Of a stretch of DNA of 5,692 bases, positions 1 through 5,120 are shown one piece after another. The notes below the pieces were generated by a model. The model saw only the letters and a program-made list of their open reading frames with translations. It was not told where the DNA came from and did no database searches. The first letter of the stretch is position 1. Every line of letters starts with the position of its first letter. The DNA comes from Trebonia sp. (GTDB taxonomy: Bacteria; Actinomycetota; Actinomycetes; Streptosporangiales; Streptosporangiaceae): positions 1-5,692 of the forward strand of contig JASHXJ010000601.1 in NCBI GenBank assembly GCA_030043595.1, given 5' to 3'. The translations under genes and the position numbers were made by a program.

Positions 1-1
1 G

Positions 2-883
2 CGGGCGACGCCGGGCGTCGTCGCGTGGGTCGACCATCGCGCCGCCCCGGTCCCGGCTGTGCTGCGGACCGCGCCGTACTCCACCGGTGCCCGGCCCTGC
101 CAGCCGGACGGCCTGCGCGTGTCGCACGGCCAGGTGGGATACGCGACCGGTCACACCGCCGTGCAGGTCTACCTCACCAACCGGTCCGCCGCCGCGTGCT
201 GGCTTGACGGCTATCCGAGCGTCGCCGGGGTGGCCGCGAACGGCGCGGTCACCCCGCTGCCGGTAACGGACGGCAGCTTCTTCGGGAACCCGGGTCCGTC
301 GGCCAACATCAAGCCGGGCCAGACGGCCGCCGTCAACATCTCCGGCGGGGATCTGTGCGCGCTCGCCTCGCAGGGCGAGCATCAGGTCTACCCGGAACTG
401 CTGGTCGGGCTGCCCGCGGGCGGGACCGTGGGCGTCTACGGGACGGGGTTCGACACGATCTGCGGGGTGTCGGTCAGCATGTTCGGAGTTCCGGCCGACC
501 GATCGCAGGCGCCTGCGCCGTCACCGCTCACCGCGTCGATAACCGCCGGTGCCACGGCCCGGGCGGGAACGGACCTCGGCTTCCTGGTCACGCTGGCAAA
601 CCCCACCGCCAGGCCGTTCGCGCTGCGCCCCTGCCCGAGCTACGCGGAGTTCCTCGGCGGGCTCACCGGTCCCGGTGCCGCGAAGAGTTACGTGGTCAGG
701 TACTACTACCTGAACTGCGCCGCGGCCCGGTCGATACCGGCGCACGGCTCGGTGACGTTCCAGATCGAGCTGCCGCTGCCGTCGGCGTTCCCGGCCGGCC
801 ATTACTCCAAGCTCGACTGGCAGGTCCAGGGCGGCACGGGCCCGGCCGCGCTCGCGTCGGTCACGGTCGAACCCCGCGCCTAG
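2..883 (+). CDS. Probable exported DUF4232-like protein, 5' end outside window
   Basis: The reading frame is open from position 2, so the gene very likely starts before the window; the GTG at 59 is only the first start-like codon visible. Numbered from that GTG, residues 14-145 resemble DUF4232, a family common in secreted and lipoproteins of actinomycetes. The marks are an early Cys (C14), a strand ending in Leu-Thr-Asn, then Cys-Trp-Leu-Asp-Gly-Tyr-Pro (C47-P53), a polar loop, a Pro-Gly-Gln turn, and two later cysteines (C100, C135). After a Pro/Ala-rich linker (about 149-157) comes a second beta-rich half (158-274) with C192 and C220 and an Asn-Pro-Thr turn; it looks like an immunoglobulin-like fold but I cannot assign a family. 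Six cysteines, apparently paired by region, suggest disulfides and an extracytoplasmic location. The signal peptide or anchor would lie in the missing part. No function is known for this family. The gene converges with the response regulator gene and shares its stop region. Confidence 0.75.
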   Translation, partial: RATPGVVAWVDHRAAPVPAVLRTAPYSTGARPCQPDGLRVSHGQVGYATGHTAVQVYLTNRSAAACWLDGYPSVAGVAANGAVTPLPVTDGSFFGNPGPSANIKPGQTAAVNISGGDLCALASQGEHQVYPELLVGLPAGGTVGVYGTGFDTICGVSVSMFGVPADRSQAPAPSPLTASITAGATARAGTDLGFLVTLANPTARPFALRPCPSYAEFLGGLTGPGAAKSYVVRYYYLNCAAARSIPAHGSVTFQIELPLPSAFPAGHYSKLDWQVQGGTGPAALASVTVEPRA

Positions 884-894
884 CCAGGCGCGGG
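873..894. terminator. Candidate bidirectional terminator hairpin holding both stop codons
   Basis: CCCGCGCC (873-880) and GGCGCGGG (887-894) are perfect 8-bp inverted arms around a 6-base loop, TAGCCA. The CTAG at 880-883 contains the TAG of the plus-strand DUF4232-like gene (881-883) and, on the other strand, the TAG of the response regulator gene (880-882). An all-GC stem at the meeting point of two convergent genes fits a terminator serving both directions. There is no T-tract on either side, which is common in high-GC actinomycetes but leaves the role unproven; chance palindromes are frequent in such GC-rich DNA. Confidence 0.5.
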
Positions 895-1569
895 ACCGGC
901 GCCGAGGTAGCGCAGCACCGCGAGCACCCGGCGGTGGCCGGTGTCGCCGGGGTACAGCCCGAGCTTGGCGAAGATCGAGTTGATGTGCTTGCTCACCGCG
1001 CTGTCGGTGATCACCAGGGACCCGGCGATCTCGGTGTTGGAGCGGCCCTCGGCCATCAGCGCGAGCACGTCGCGTTCCCGCTGGGTGAGGGTCGCCAGCG
1101 GATCCCCGCCCCTGCGCACCAGGAGCTGCGCCACCACTTCCGGGTCGAGCGCCGTGCCGCCGGCCGCCACCCGCCGCAGCGCGTCGAGGAACTCGGTCAC
1201 GTCGGCCACCCGGTCCTTGAGCAGGTAGCCGACGCTGCTCGTGTTCGCCGACAGCAGGTCGGCGGCGTACCGCTCCTCCACGTACTGGGAGAGCACGAGG
1301 ATGGCGATGTCCGGCCACTGGCCGCGGATCGCCAGCGCGGCCCTGATGCCCTCGTCGGTGTGCGTCGGGGGCATCCGGACGTCGGCGATCACCAGGTCGG
1401 GCAGCTGTGCTTCGACGGCGGCGAGCAGCGCGCTGGCGTCGGCCGCGGTGGCCGCGACCTCGAACCCGGCGCTTTCGAGCAGCTTGACCAGGCCGGCGAG
1501 CAGCAGCACCGAGTCCTCGCCGATCACCACGCGCAGTTTCCCGGGGGGTGCAGCGGGGTCGCCTGTCAC
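880..1569 (-). CDS. NarL/FixJ-family two-component response regulator (LuxR-type HTH)
   Basis: This is a DNA-binding regulator activated by phosphorylation, read here as 229 aa from the GTG at 1569. The receiver domain spans about residues 12-130: acidic pair E18-D19, phospho-acceptor D63 in an Ala-Asp-Val-Arg-Met-Pro-Pro motif, switch Ser94, and conserved K118 in Tyr-Leu-Leu-Lys-Asp. A LuxR-type helix-turn-helix follows at about 161-205, beginning Leu-Thr-Gln-Arg-Glu-Arg and containing Ala-Val-Ser-Lys-His. The Met-Pro-Pro-Thr-His-Thr-Asp-Glu-Gly stretch and the Ser-Gln-Tyr-Val-Glu-Glu-Arg-Tyr-Ala stretch are typical of the actinobacterial subgroup paired with Sensor-domain kinases. The frame stays open to an ATG at 1665, but the extra residues do not look like receiver sequence; a GTG at 1578 is the main alternative start. 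No strong ribosome-binding site precedes either GTG. The gene is divergent from the kinase gene at 1749, its likely partner. Its target genes cannot be read from the sequence; autoregulation through the intergenic dyad is possible. Confidence 0.93.
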   Translation of the reverse strand: MTGDPAAPPGKLRVVIGEDSVLLLAGLVKLLESAGFEVAATAADASALLAAVEAQLPDLVIADVRMPPTHTDEGIRAALAIRGQWPDIAILVLSQYVEERYAADLLSANTSSVGYLLKDRVADVTEFLDALRRVAAGGTALDPEVVAQLLVRRGGDPLATLTQRERDVLALMAEGRSNTEIAGSLVITDSAVSKHINSIFAKLGLYPGDTGHRRVLAVLRYLGAGPAPG

Positions 1570-1748
1570 GGGTTCCACGTTACGGCACCGCGCCTGAACT
1601 GCTGTCTCATCATGACCGAGAGAATGGCAGCGGGCAGCGGCCGCGCGCAGTGGCCCGGCGTCCACAATCCGGGGTGCAGCCAGCTACACCATCGGCGGTG
1701 TACCCCGCTGGATGGGCAGGCCCGCTCCGGGCGAATACCGTGGACCTC
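1570..1748. promoter_or_regulatory. Divergent intergenic region between regulator and kinase genes
   Basis: About 180 bases separate the starts of the regulator (minus) and kinase (plus) genes, so promoters for both should lie here. I see no convincing -35/-10 pair on either strand. An AATACC at 1734-1739 is a weak -10-like element that would give a very short or absent leader for the kinase. Other structure is a perfect 6-6-6 dyad at 1685-1702 and a tandem 7-bp repeat, GCAGCGG, at 1627-1640. The GGGGTGCA at 1671-1678 also nearly matches the inverse of TGTACCCC (1699-1706), so an alternative, larger dyad overlaps the smaller one. Confidence 0.6.
1685..1702. promoter_or_regulatory. Candidate operator: perfect dyad TACACC-N6-GGTGTA
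   Basis: TACACC (1685-1690) and GGTGTA (1697-1702) are exact inverse complements separated by ATCGGC. LuxR/NarL-type regulators bind as dimers to short inverted repeats with spacers, and this site lies between the divergent regulator and kinase genes, about 47 bases before the kinase ATG. That position would suit an activator site if transcription starts close to the ATG. Binding by the neighbouring regulator is inference; no second copy of the motif was found to support it. Confidence 0.4.
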
Positions 1749-3059
1749 ATGGCCACCCTGGTCGCGCTTCGCGACGCACCCGGCACCCCGGACCGGCGGT
1801 ACCGCCGCGTCCCGTGGTCGCCGCGGGCCTGGAGCGACGCTCTTTACCTGGCCGGGGGAATCCCCGCGCAGCTCGCCGTGCCCCTCGTCGCGGCGGCCGT
1901 GTACTTGGCGCTGCACCCGCCGGCGGTGCCGATGGCGGTGTTCGTCCTTGTGCTCGCGACGCTGGCCGGGCCGCTGCTCACCCGGGTCCAGCGGCACCGG
2001 ATGCGTGTCACCGCCGGGGTGGTGATACCGCCGCAGCCGGCCAGCGGGCACGCGCTGAGCGTGCCGGGGATCGTCGCGGCGGTCCGCTCCCCGGCGACCT
2101 GGCGCCAGCTCGGCTACCACCTGCTCGCCGGCCCGGCGCTGGCCGTGGCCGCGGCCGCCGCCGTCTGGACGTGGCTGGCGGGCGTCATGTGCACGCTGGT
2201 GTACGCCTACGCGTACAACCTGCCGCCGGGTTCCCTGCTGGAGCGCGGCCAGTCCGCGCCGCCGTCCGCGACCGTGCTGAAGCTGTTCCGCGAGCCGGTA
2301 GACGTGTACGTGACCCTCGGCGGGATCCTGCTGCTGCTCGCCGCGCCGTGGGTCACCGCCGGGGTCCGGGCGCTCGACGTGAGCGCCGCCCGCGCGCTGC
2401 TCGGCCCCAGCCGCGCCGAGGAGCTGGAGCACCAGGTCGAGCACCTGACCCAGACCCGGGCCGGCGTGGTCGACGCGGCCGACGCGGAGCGGCGCCGCCT
2501 GGAGCGGGACCTGCACGACGGCACGCAGCAGCGGCTGGTCTCGCTGGCCATGAACCTGGGCATGGCCAGGGCGCAGGCCGCCAGCGCCGAGGAGGCCCGG
2601 CAGGCGATCGCGGACGCGCACGAGGAGGCCAAGGCCGCCCTCGCCGAGCTGCGGGACCTGATCCGCGGCCTGCACCCGGCGGTACTGGAGGACCACGGCC
2701 TGGACGCGGCGCTGTCCGGCGTGGCCGCGCGGATGCCGATCCCGGTGCGGCTGACCGTGGACCTGCCCCGCCGCCCGCCGCCGGTGATCGAGGCGGTCGC
2801 CTACTTCGTCGTCTCCGAGGGGCTGGCCAACGTCGCCAAGCACGCCCAGGCCAGCCAGGCGGAGGTGGTCGTGCAGCGCGCCGGGGACCGGCTGCACGTC
2901 ATCATCAGCGACGACGGCGTCGGCGGCGCCGACCCGGCCCGCGGCACCGGCCTGGCCGGGCTGGCGCGGCGCGCCTCCTCGGTCGACGGAACCTTCGAGA
3001 TCGTCAGCCCGCCCGGCGGGCCGACCCTGCTCACCGCGGACCTGCCATGCATCAGGTAG
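1749..3059 (+). CDS. Membrane sensor histidine kinase, Sensor domain + HisKA_3 + HATPase
   Basis: This protein of 436 aa autophosphorylates on histidine and should pass phosphate to the divergent response regulator. The N-terminal part (about 27-220) has four hydrophobic segments: roughly 32-54, 60-78, a long one just after a Ser-Pro-Ala-Thr-Trp-Arg-Gln stretch, and one rich in Leu before the cytoplasmic part. This layout and the repeated Trp-containing pre-helix motif match the actinobacterial Sensor domain (PF13796-like), which has little extracellular sequence. A coiled linker leads to the HisKA_3 dimerisation helix with Glu-Arg-Asp-Leu-His-Asp-Gly-Thr-Gln-Gln-Arg; the phospho-accepting residue is H256. 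The ATPase domain shows the N box with N361, the G1 box Asp-Asp-Gly-Val-Gly-Gly (388-393) and a G2 box Gly-Thr-Gly-Leu (399-402). Nothing catalytic appears missing. I chose the ATG at 1749 because upstream in-frame residues do not resemble the family; GTG at 1740 is an alternative. The 3' end overlaps the next gene by 13 nt. The signal sensed is unknown. Confidence 0.93.
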   Translation: MATLVALRDAPGTPDRRYRRVPWSPRAWSDALYLAGGIPAQLAVPLVAAAVYLALHPPAVPMAVFVLVLATLAGPLLTRVQRHRMRVTAGVVIPPQPASGHALSVPGIVAAVRSPATWRQLGYHLLAGPALAVAAAAAVWTWLAGVMCTLVYAYAYNLPPGSLLERGQSAPPSATVLKLFREPVDVYVTLGGILLLLAAPWVTAGVRALDVSAARALLGPSRAEELEHQVEHLTQTRAGVVDAADAERRRLERDLHDGTQQRLVSLAMNLGMARAQAASAEEARQAIADAHEEAKAALAELRDLIRGLHPAVLEDHGLDAALSGVAARMPIPVRLTVDLPRRPPPVIEAVAYFVVSEGLANVAKHAQASQAEVVVQRAGDRLHVIISDDGVGGADPARGTGLAGLARRASSVDGTFEIVSPPGGPTLLTADLPCIR

Positions 3060-3850
3060 CGGCGCCCGGTCCCGCACGGGGCCGCTGGATCTGGGGCCTG
3101 TCCGGGGCCGCCACGATCACCGCGTTCATGATCCCCGTGCTGGCAGGCCTCGTCGGCGGCCCTGCAGGCGCGCCACCGCTGAGCGCACAGCCGAGCGGCG
3201 GGCAGCACCAGCCGGTGCTGCACGCGCAGCCGCAGCGCGTCTCGATCCGGGCGATCACCGTGCCGCAGCCGGTCACCAGCCTGGACGTGCAAAGCTACGG
3301 CGCGCCGGTGATCGTCGCCCCCAGCCGGGTGAGCGCCGTCCAGGTCATCGAGACGATCAGGTACGACGGCCAGGACGCCGCGCCGCCCATCCCGACGGAA
3401 TCGGTCTCCGGCGGCCGCCTCACCCTGGCCGCCCCGGTATGCGCCAGCGGCGACTGCGCCATCAGCTTCACCGTGATCGTGCCCGCGCCCGGGAACGTCA
3501 CCGTCACCGCCGACAGCGCCGGCGGCGCGGTCACCCTCACCGGGGTCGCCGGGGCGACCGTGAACTCTGGCGGCGGGGCGGTGCGCGCCGCCGGTATCCA
3601 CGGCCCGCTGACCGTGTCCACCGACGGCGGCAGCGCGCAGCTCGGGTTCGCCGCCGCGCCGCAGGCCGTGACCGTCAGCACCCGGGGCGGCCCCGTCCTC
3701 ATCATCGTGCCCGGCGGCCCGTACGCGGTGACAGCCGACAGCGCCGGCGGCCCAGAGCTCATCGCGATCGCCACCGACCCCGCCGCGCCCCGCACGATCG
3801 CGGCCAGCAGCGGCGGCGGGCCGCTGCAGATCGAGCCTGCGGCTGGCTGA
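3047..3850 (+). CDS. Membrane-anchored DUF4097-like repeat protein
   Basis: A 267-aa protein starting at an ATG inside the end of the kinase gene (13-nt overlap, different frame), preceded by a weak GCGGA ribosome-binding site at 3036-3040. Residues about 14-37 form one hydrophobic segment after a short Arg-containing N-terminus, so it is probably a signal anchor with the rest outside the membrane; there is no lipobox cysteine. A Pro/Gln/Gly-rich stretch (about 40-63) acts as a spacer. Residues 64-265 are beta-rich. From about 154 a motif of the form [Thr/Ser/Asn]-x-Gly-Gly recurs near 154, 172, 190, 210, 229 and 252, as expected for a stacked beta-solenoid of the DUF4097 (putative adhesin) type. 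C132 and C137 could form a disulfide. DUF4097 domains occur beside LiaRS-type cell-envelope stress systems in Firmicutes (LiaG), so a role in envelope sensing or surface display together with the kinase is plausible but inferred. The gene ends 11 nt from a convergent gene. Confidence 0.8.
   Translation: MHQVAAPGPARGRWIWGLSGAATITAFMIPVLAGLVGGPAGAPPLSAQPSGGQHQPVLHAQPQRVSIRAITVPQPVTSLDVQSYGAPVIVAPSRVSAVQVIETIRYDGQDAAPPIPTESVSGGRLTLAAPVCASGDCAISFTVIVPAPGNVTVTADSAGGAVTLTGVAGATVNSGGGAVRAAGIHGPLTVSTDGGSAQLGFAAAPQAVTVSTRGGPVLIIVPGGPYAVTADSAGGPELIAIATDPAAPRTIAASSGGGPLQIEPAAG
3509..3751 (+). repeat. Two 18-bp direct repeats within the DUF4097-like gene
   Basis: The 18-base sequence GCCGACAGCGCCGGCGGC occurs at 3509-3526 and again at 3734-3751, both times encoding Ala-Asp-Ser-Ala-Gly-Gly of the protein's repeating turn motif. 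They mark the first and fifth copies of the roughly 19-residue repeat. Identity at DNA level may reflect repeat duplication or just the narrow codon choice in this GC-rich genome. Confidence 0.55.
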
Positions 3851-3861
3851 CAGCCCGGGTG

Positions 3862-4203
3862 CTACGACATGCTCTCGGCGCCGGTCGTGACGGAGACCCC
3901 GTGGGCCTCGAGCTCGGCCCGCACGGCTTCCGGATCGTCCGGGGTGATCACGGGCCTGACCCGCTGGTCCATGTAGATGACAATGGCCGTGTTCTTTCGG
4001 GGACGGCCAGGATCGTAATTGAACCAGTGAACGAAGTCCCCGCTGCCGTGGATGCGCCATCTGGCCGCGAACCCGAGTGGGGAGACCCAGCGTGCCTCCC
4101 GGATGTCCTGGTAGCTGATGCTCTTGGCACCGAAAAGGTAATAGTGACGGATGAGCAGCCCGTCGTCGGTGCACGCCACCCGTCCATCGTCATATCCCGC
4201 CAC
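3862..4203 (-). CDS. Small hypothetical protein, bacterial PH-like domain
   Basis: A 113-aa protein starting at GTG 4203; an in-frame TGA lies two codons upstream (4210-4212), so no longer start is possible. A purine stretch GAGAAA just before the GTG is a modest ribosome-binding site. The sequence has the pattern of small bacterial PH-like proteins: a strand with Thr-Asp-Asp-Gly-Leu-Leu-Ile, a Tyr-Tyr-Leu-Phe-Gly turn, Ile-Ser-Tyr-Gln-Asp-Ile, Trp-Arg-Ile-His-Gly, Trp-Phe-Asn-Tyr-Asp, Arg-Pro-Arg-Lys, and a C-terminal helix introduced by Val-Ile-Thr-Pro-Asp-Asp-Pro-Glu that reads on into an Ala-Glu-Leu-Glu-Ala helix. There is no signal peptide or membrane segment, so it should be cytoplasmic. 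The family assignment is by pattern only and the function is unknown. The gene has visibly more A and T than its neighbours and sits 71 bases after folD on the same strand, with a hairpin between them, so it is probably transcribed separately. Confidence 0.75.
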   Translation of the reverse strand: MAGYDDGRVACTDDGLLIRHYYLFGAKSISYQDIREARWVSPLGFAARWRIHGSGDFVHWFNYDPGRPRKNTAIVIYMDQRVRPVITPDDPEAVRAELEAHGVSVTTGAESMS

Positions 4204-4248
4204 GATTTCTCAGGTTAGTACGGCTGGCGCGCATTCCGTCCTGACCCG

Positions 4249-4271
4249 CCGCACCACCAGCCGGGGTGCGG
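4249..4271 (-). terminator. Candidate terminator hairpin after folD
   Basis: CCGCACC (4249-4255) and GGTGCGG (4265-4271) form a perfect 7-bp stem with a 9-base loop, starting 3 bases past the folD stop on the minus strand. Its position fits termination of the fchA-like/folD unit before the small downstream gene. No T-tract follows, so support is positional and structural only. Confidence 0.4.
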
Positions 4272-4274
4272 ACC

Positions 4275-5120
4275 TCAGCCGCCTACGGCGGCGGCCTCGA
4301 CCACGTGGCGGAGCAGCAGCGCGGTGGTGACCGGGCCGACACCGCCGGGGACGGGAGTGAGGGCGGCCGCGACCGCGGCGACGGCAGGGTCCACGTCGCC
4401 CGCCAGGCCGCCGTCGGGGGTGGCGTTGGTGCCCACGTCGATGACCGTCGTGCCGGGGGAGACGTGGTCCGGGCCGATCAGGGCGGCCCGGCCGGCCGCG
4501 ACGACCAGGACGTCGGCCTGCCGGGTGATCGCCGGCAGGTCAGCGGTCCGGGAGTGGCAGATGGTGACGGTGGCGTGCCGGTCGAGCAGCAGGTGCGCGG
4601 CGGGCTTGCCGACCACGACCGAACGTCCCACGATGACCGCGTGCCTGCCGTGCAGTTCGACCTCGTAGTGGTCGAGCAGCGCGAGCACCGCCTCCGCCGT
4701 GGCCGGGGCGAACGCGGGCAGCCCGGCCGCCAGCCGGCCGAGCGAGAGCGGGCTGGCGCCGTCCACGTCCTTTTCCACGGGGATCACCGTCGCCAGGTCG
4801 GCGAGCCTGGCGCCGTCGGGCAGCGGCGTCTGCAGGATGACGCCGTGCACTTCGGGGTCGTCGGCGAGCTGGGCCAGCGCGGCGGCGACGCCGTTCGCGG
4901 TGGACGTGTGCAGCACGTCGCAGTCGATGCCCACCCGCGCGGCGGCGTTCGCGATCGAGCGCACGTAGGAAGCGCTCGCCTCGTCGGCGGTCGCGCTGAC
5001 CACCGCCAGCCGGGGCGGCCGCCCCGTCGCGGTGAGCTCGGCGGCCCGTGCGGCGGTGGCGGCGCGGATCTGGGCGGCGAGTTCCCGTCCGGACAGCTCG
5101 CTCCCTGGCAGTCCGGTCAC
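4275..5120 (-). CDS. folD: FolD-family methylenetetrahydrofolate dehydrogenase lacking the catalytic Lys
   Basis: A 281-aa FolD-family protein of near-normal length, read from the GTG at 5120. FolD oxidises 5,10-methylene-THF to 5,10-methenyl-THF with NAD(P)+ and then hydrolyses this to 10-formyl-THF in the cytoplasm. The N-terminal folate-binding domain keeps Tyr52 in Ser-Tyr-Val-Arg-Ser, Gln97 before Thr-Pro-Leu-Pro, and Lys-Asp-Val-Asp-Gly with D120, matching E. coli Y50, Q98 and D121. Four residues after Tyr52, where E. coli has Lys54, there is Ile56 (codon ATC). The usual Pro-Cys-Thr-Pro loop reads Pro-Ala-Thr-Ala. The Rossmann domain is intact with Gly-Arg-Ser-Val-Val-Val-Gly-Lys-Pro and the C-terminal Pro-Gly-Gly-Val-Gly-Pro-Val-Thr signature. 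In characterised bifunctional enzymes this lysine is needed for cyclohydrolase activity, and the monofunctional yeast dehydrogenase MTD1 lacks it; I infer dehydrogenase-only activity. The start codon overlaps the stop of the upstream cyclohydrolase-family gene (GTGA), indicating translational coupling. Which nicotinamide cofactor is used cannot be told here. Confidence 0.92.
   Translation of the reverse strand: MTGLPGSELSGRELAAQIRAATAARAAELTATGRPPRLAVVSATADEASASYVRSIANAAARVGIDCDVLHTSTANGVAAALAQLADDPEVHGVILQTPLPDGARLADLATVIPVEKDVDGASPLSLGRLAAGLPAFAPATAEAVLALLDHYEVELHGRHAVIVGRSVVVGKPAAHLLLDRHATVTICHSRTADLPAITRQADVLVVAAGRAALIGPDHVSPGTTVIDVGTNATPDGGLAGDVDPAVAAVAAALTPVPGGVGPVTTALLLRHVVEAAAVGG

Noticed and set aside
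1627..1640. Tandem GCAGCGG repeat as an iteron or regulator site
   Set aside because: Only two 7-bp copies are present in GC-rich DNA, with no further copies nearby; it is recorded in the intergenic entry but not claimed as functional.
1637..1644. GCGGCCGC palindrome in the intergenic region
   Set aside because: An 8-base all-GC palindrome is common by chance here and has no positional support as an operator.
355..2025. A 556-codon plus-strand open frame across the regulator gene and intergenic region
   Set aside because: It covers the regulator on the other strand and part of two plus-strand genes in the wrong frame. The translation has no family pattern.
1566..3077. A 503-codon open frame on the minus strand opposite the histidine kinase gene
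   Set aside because: It mirrors a kinase gene with complete catalytic motifs. Its translation is low-complexity Arg/Gly/Ala/Gln sequence typical of antisense frames in GC-rich DNA, with no recognisable domain.
3841..3855. GGCTG/CAGCC hairpin between the convergent DUF4097-like and PH-like genes
   Set aside because: The stem is only 5 bp with a 5-base loop and no T-tract, and stems this short are expected by chance in such GC-rich sequence.
2801..4174. A 457-codon minus-strand open frame across the kinase end, DUF4097-like gene and PH-like gene
   Set aside because: It overlaps three better-supported genes and its translation is rich in Arg, Gly and Ala without motifs. It is a long chance frame from high GC.
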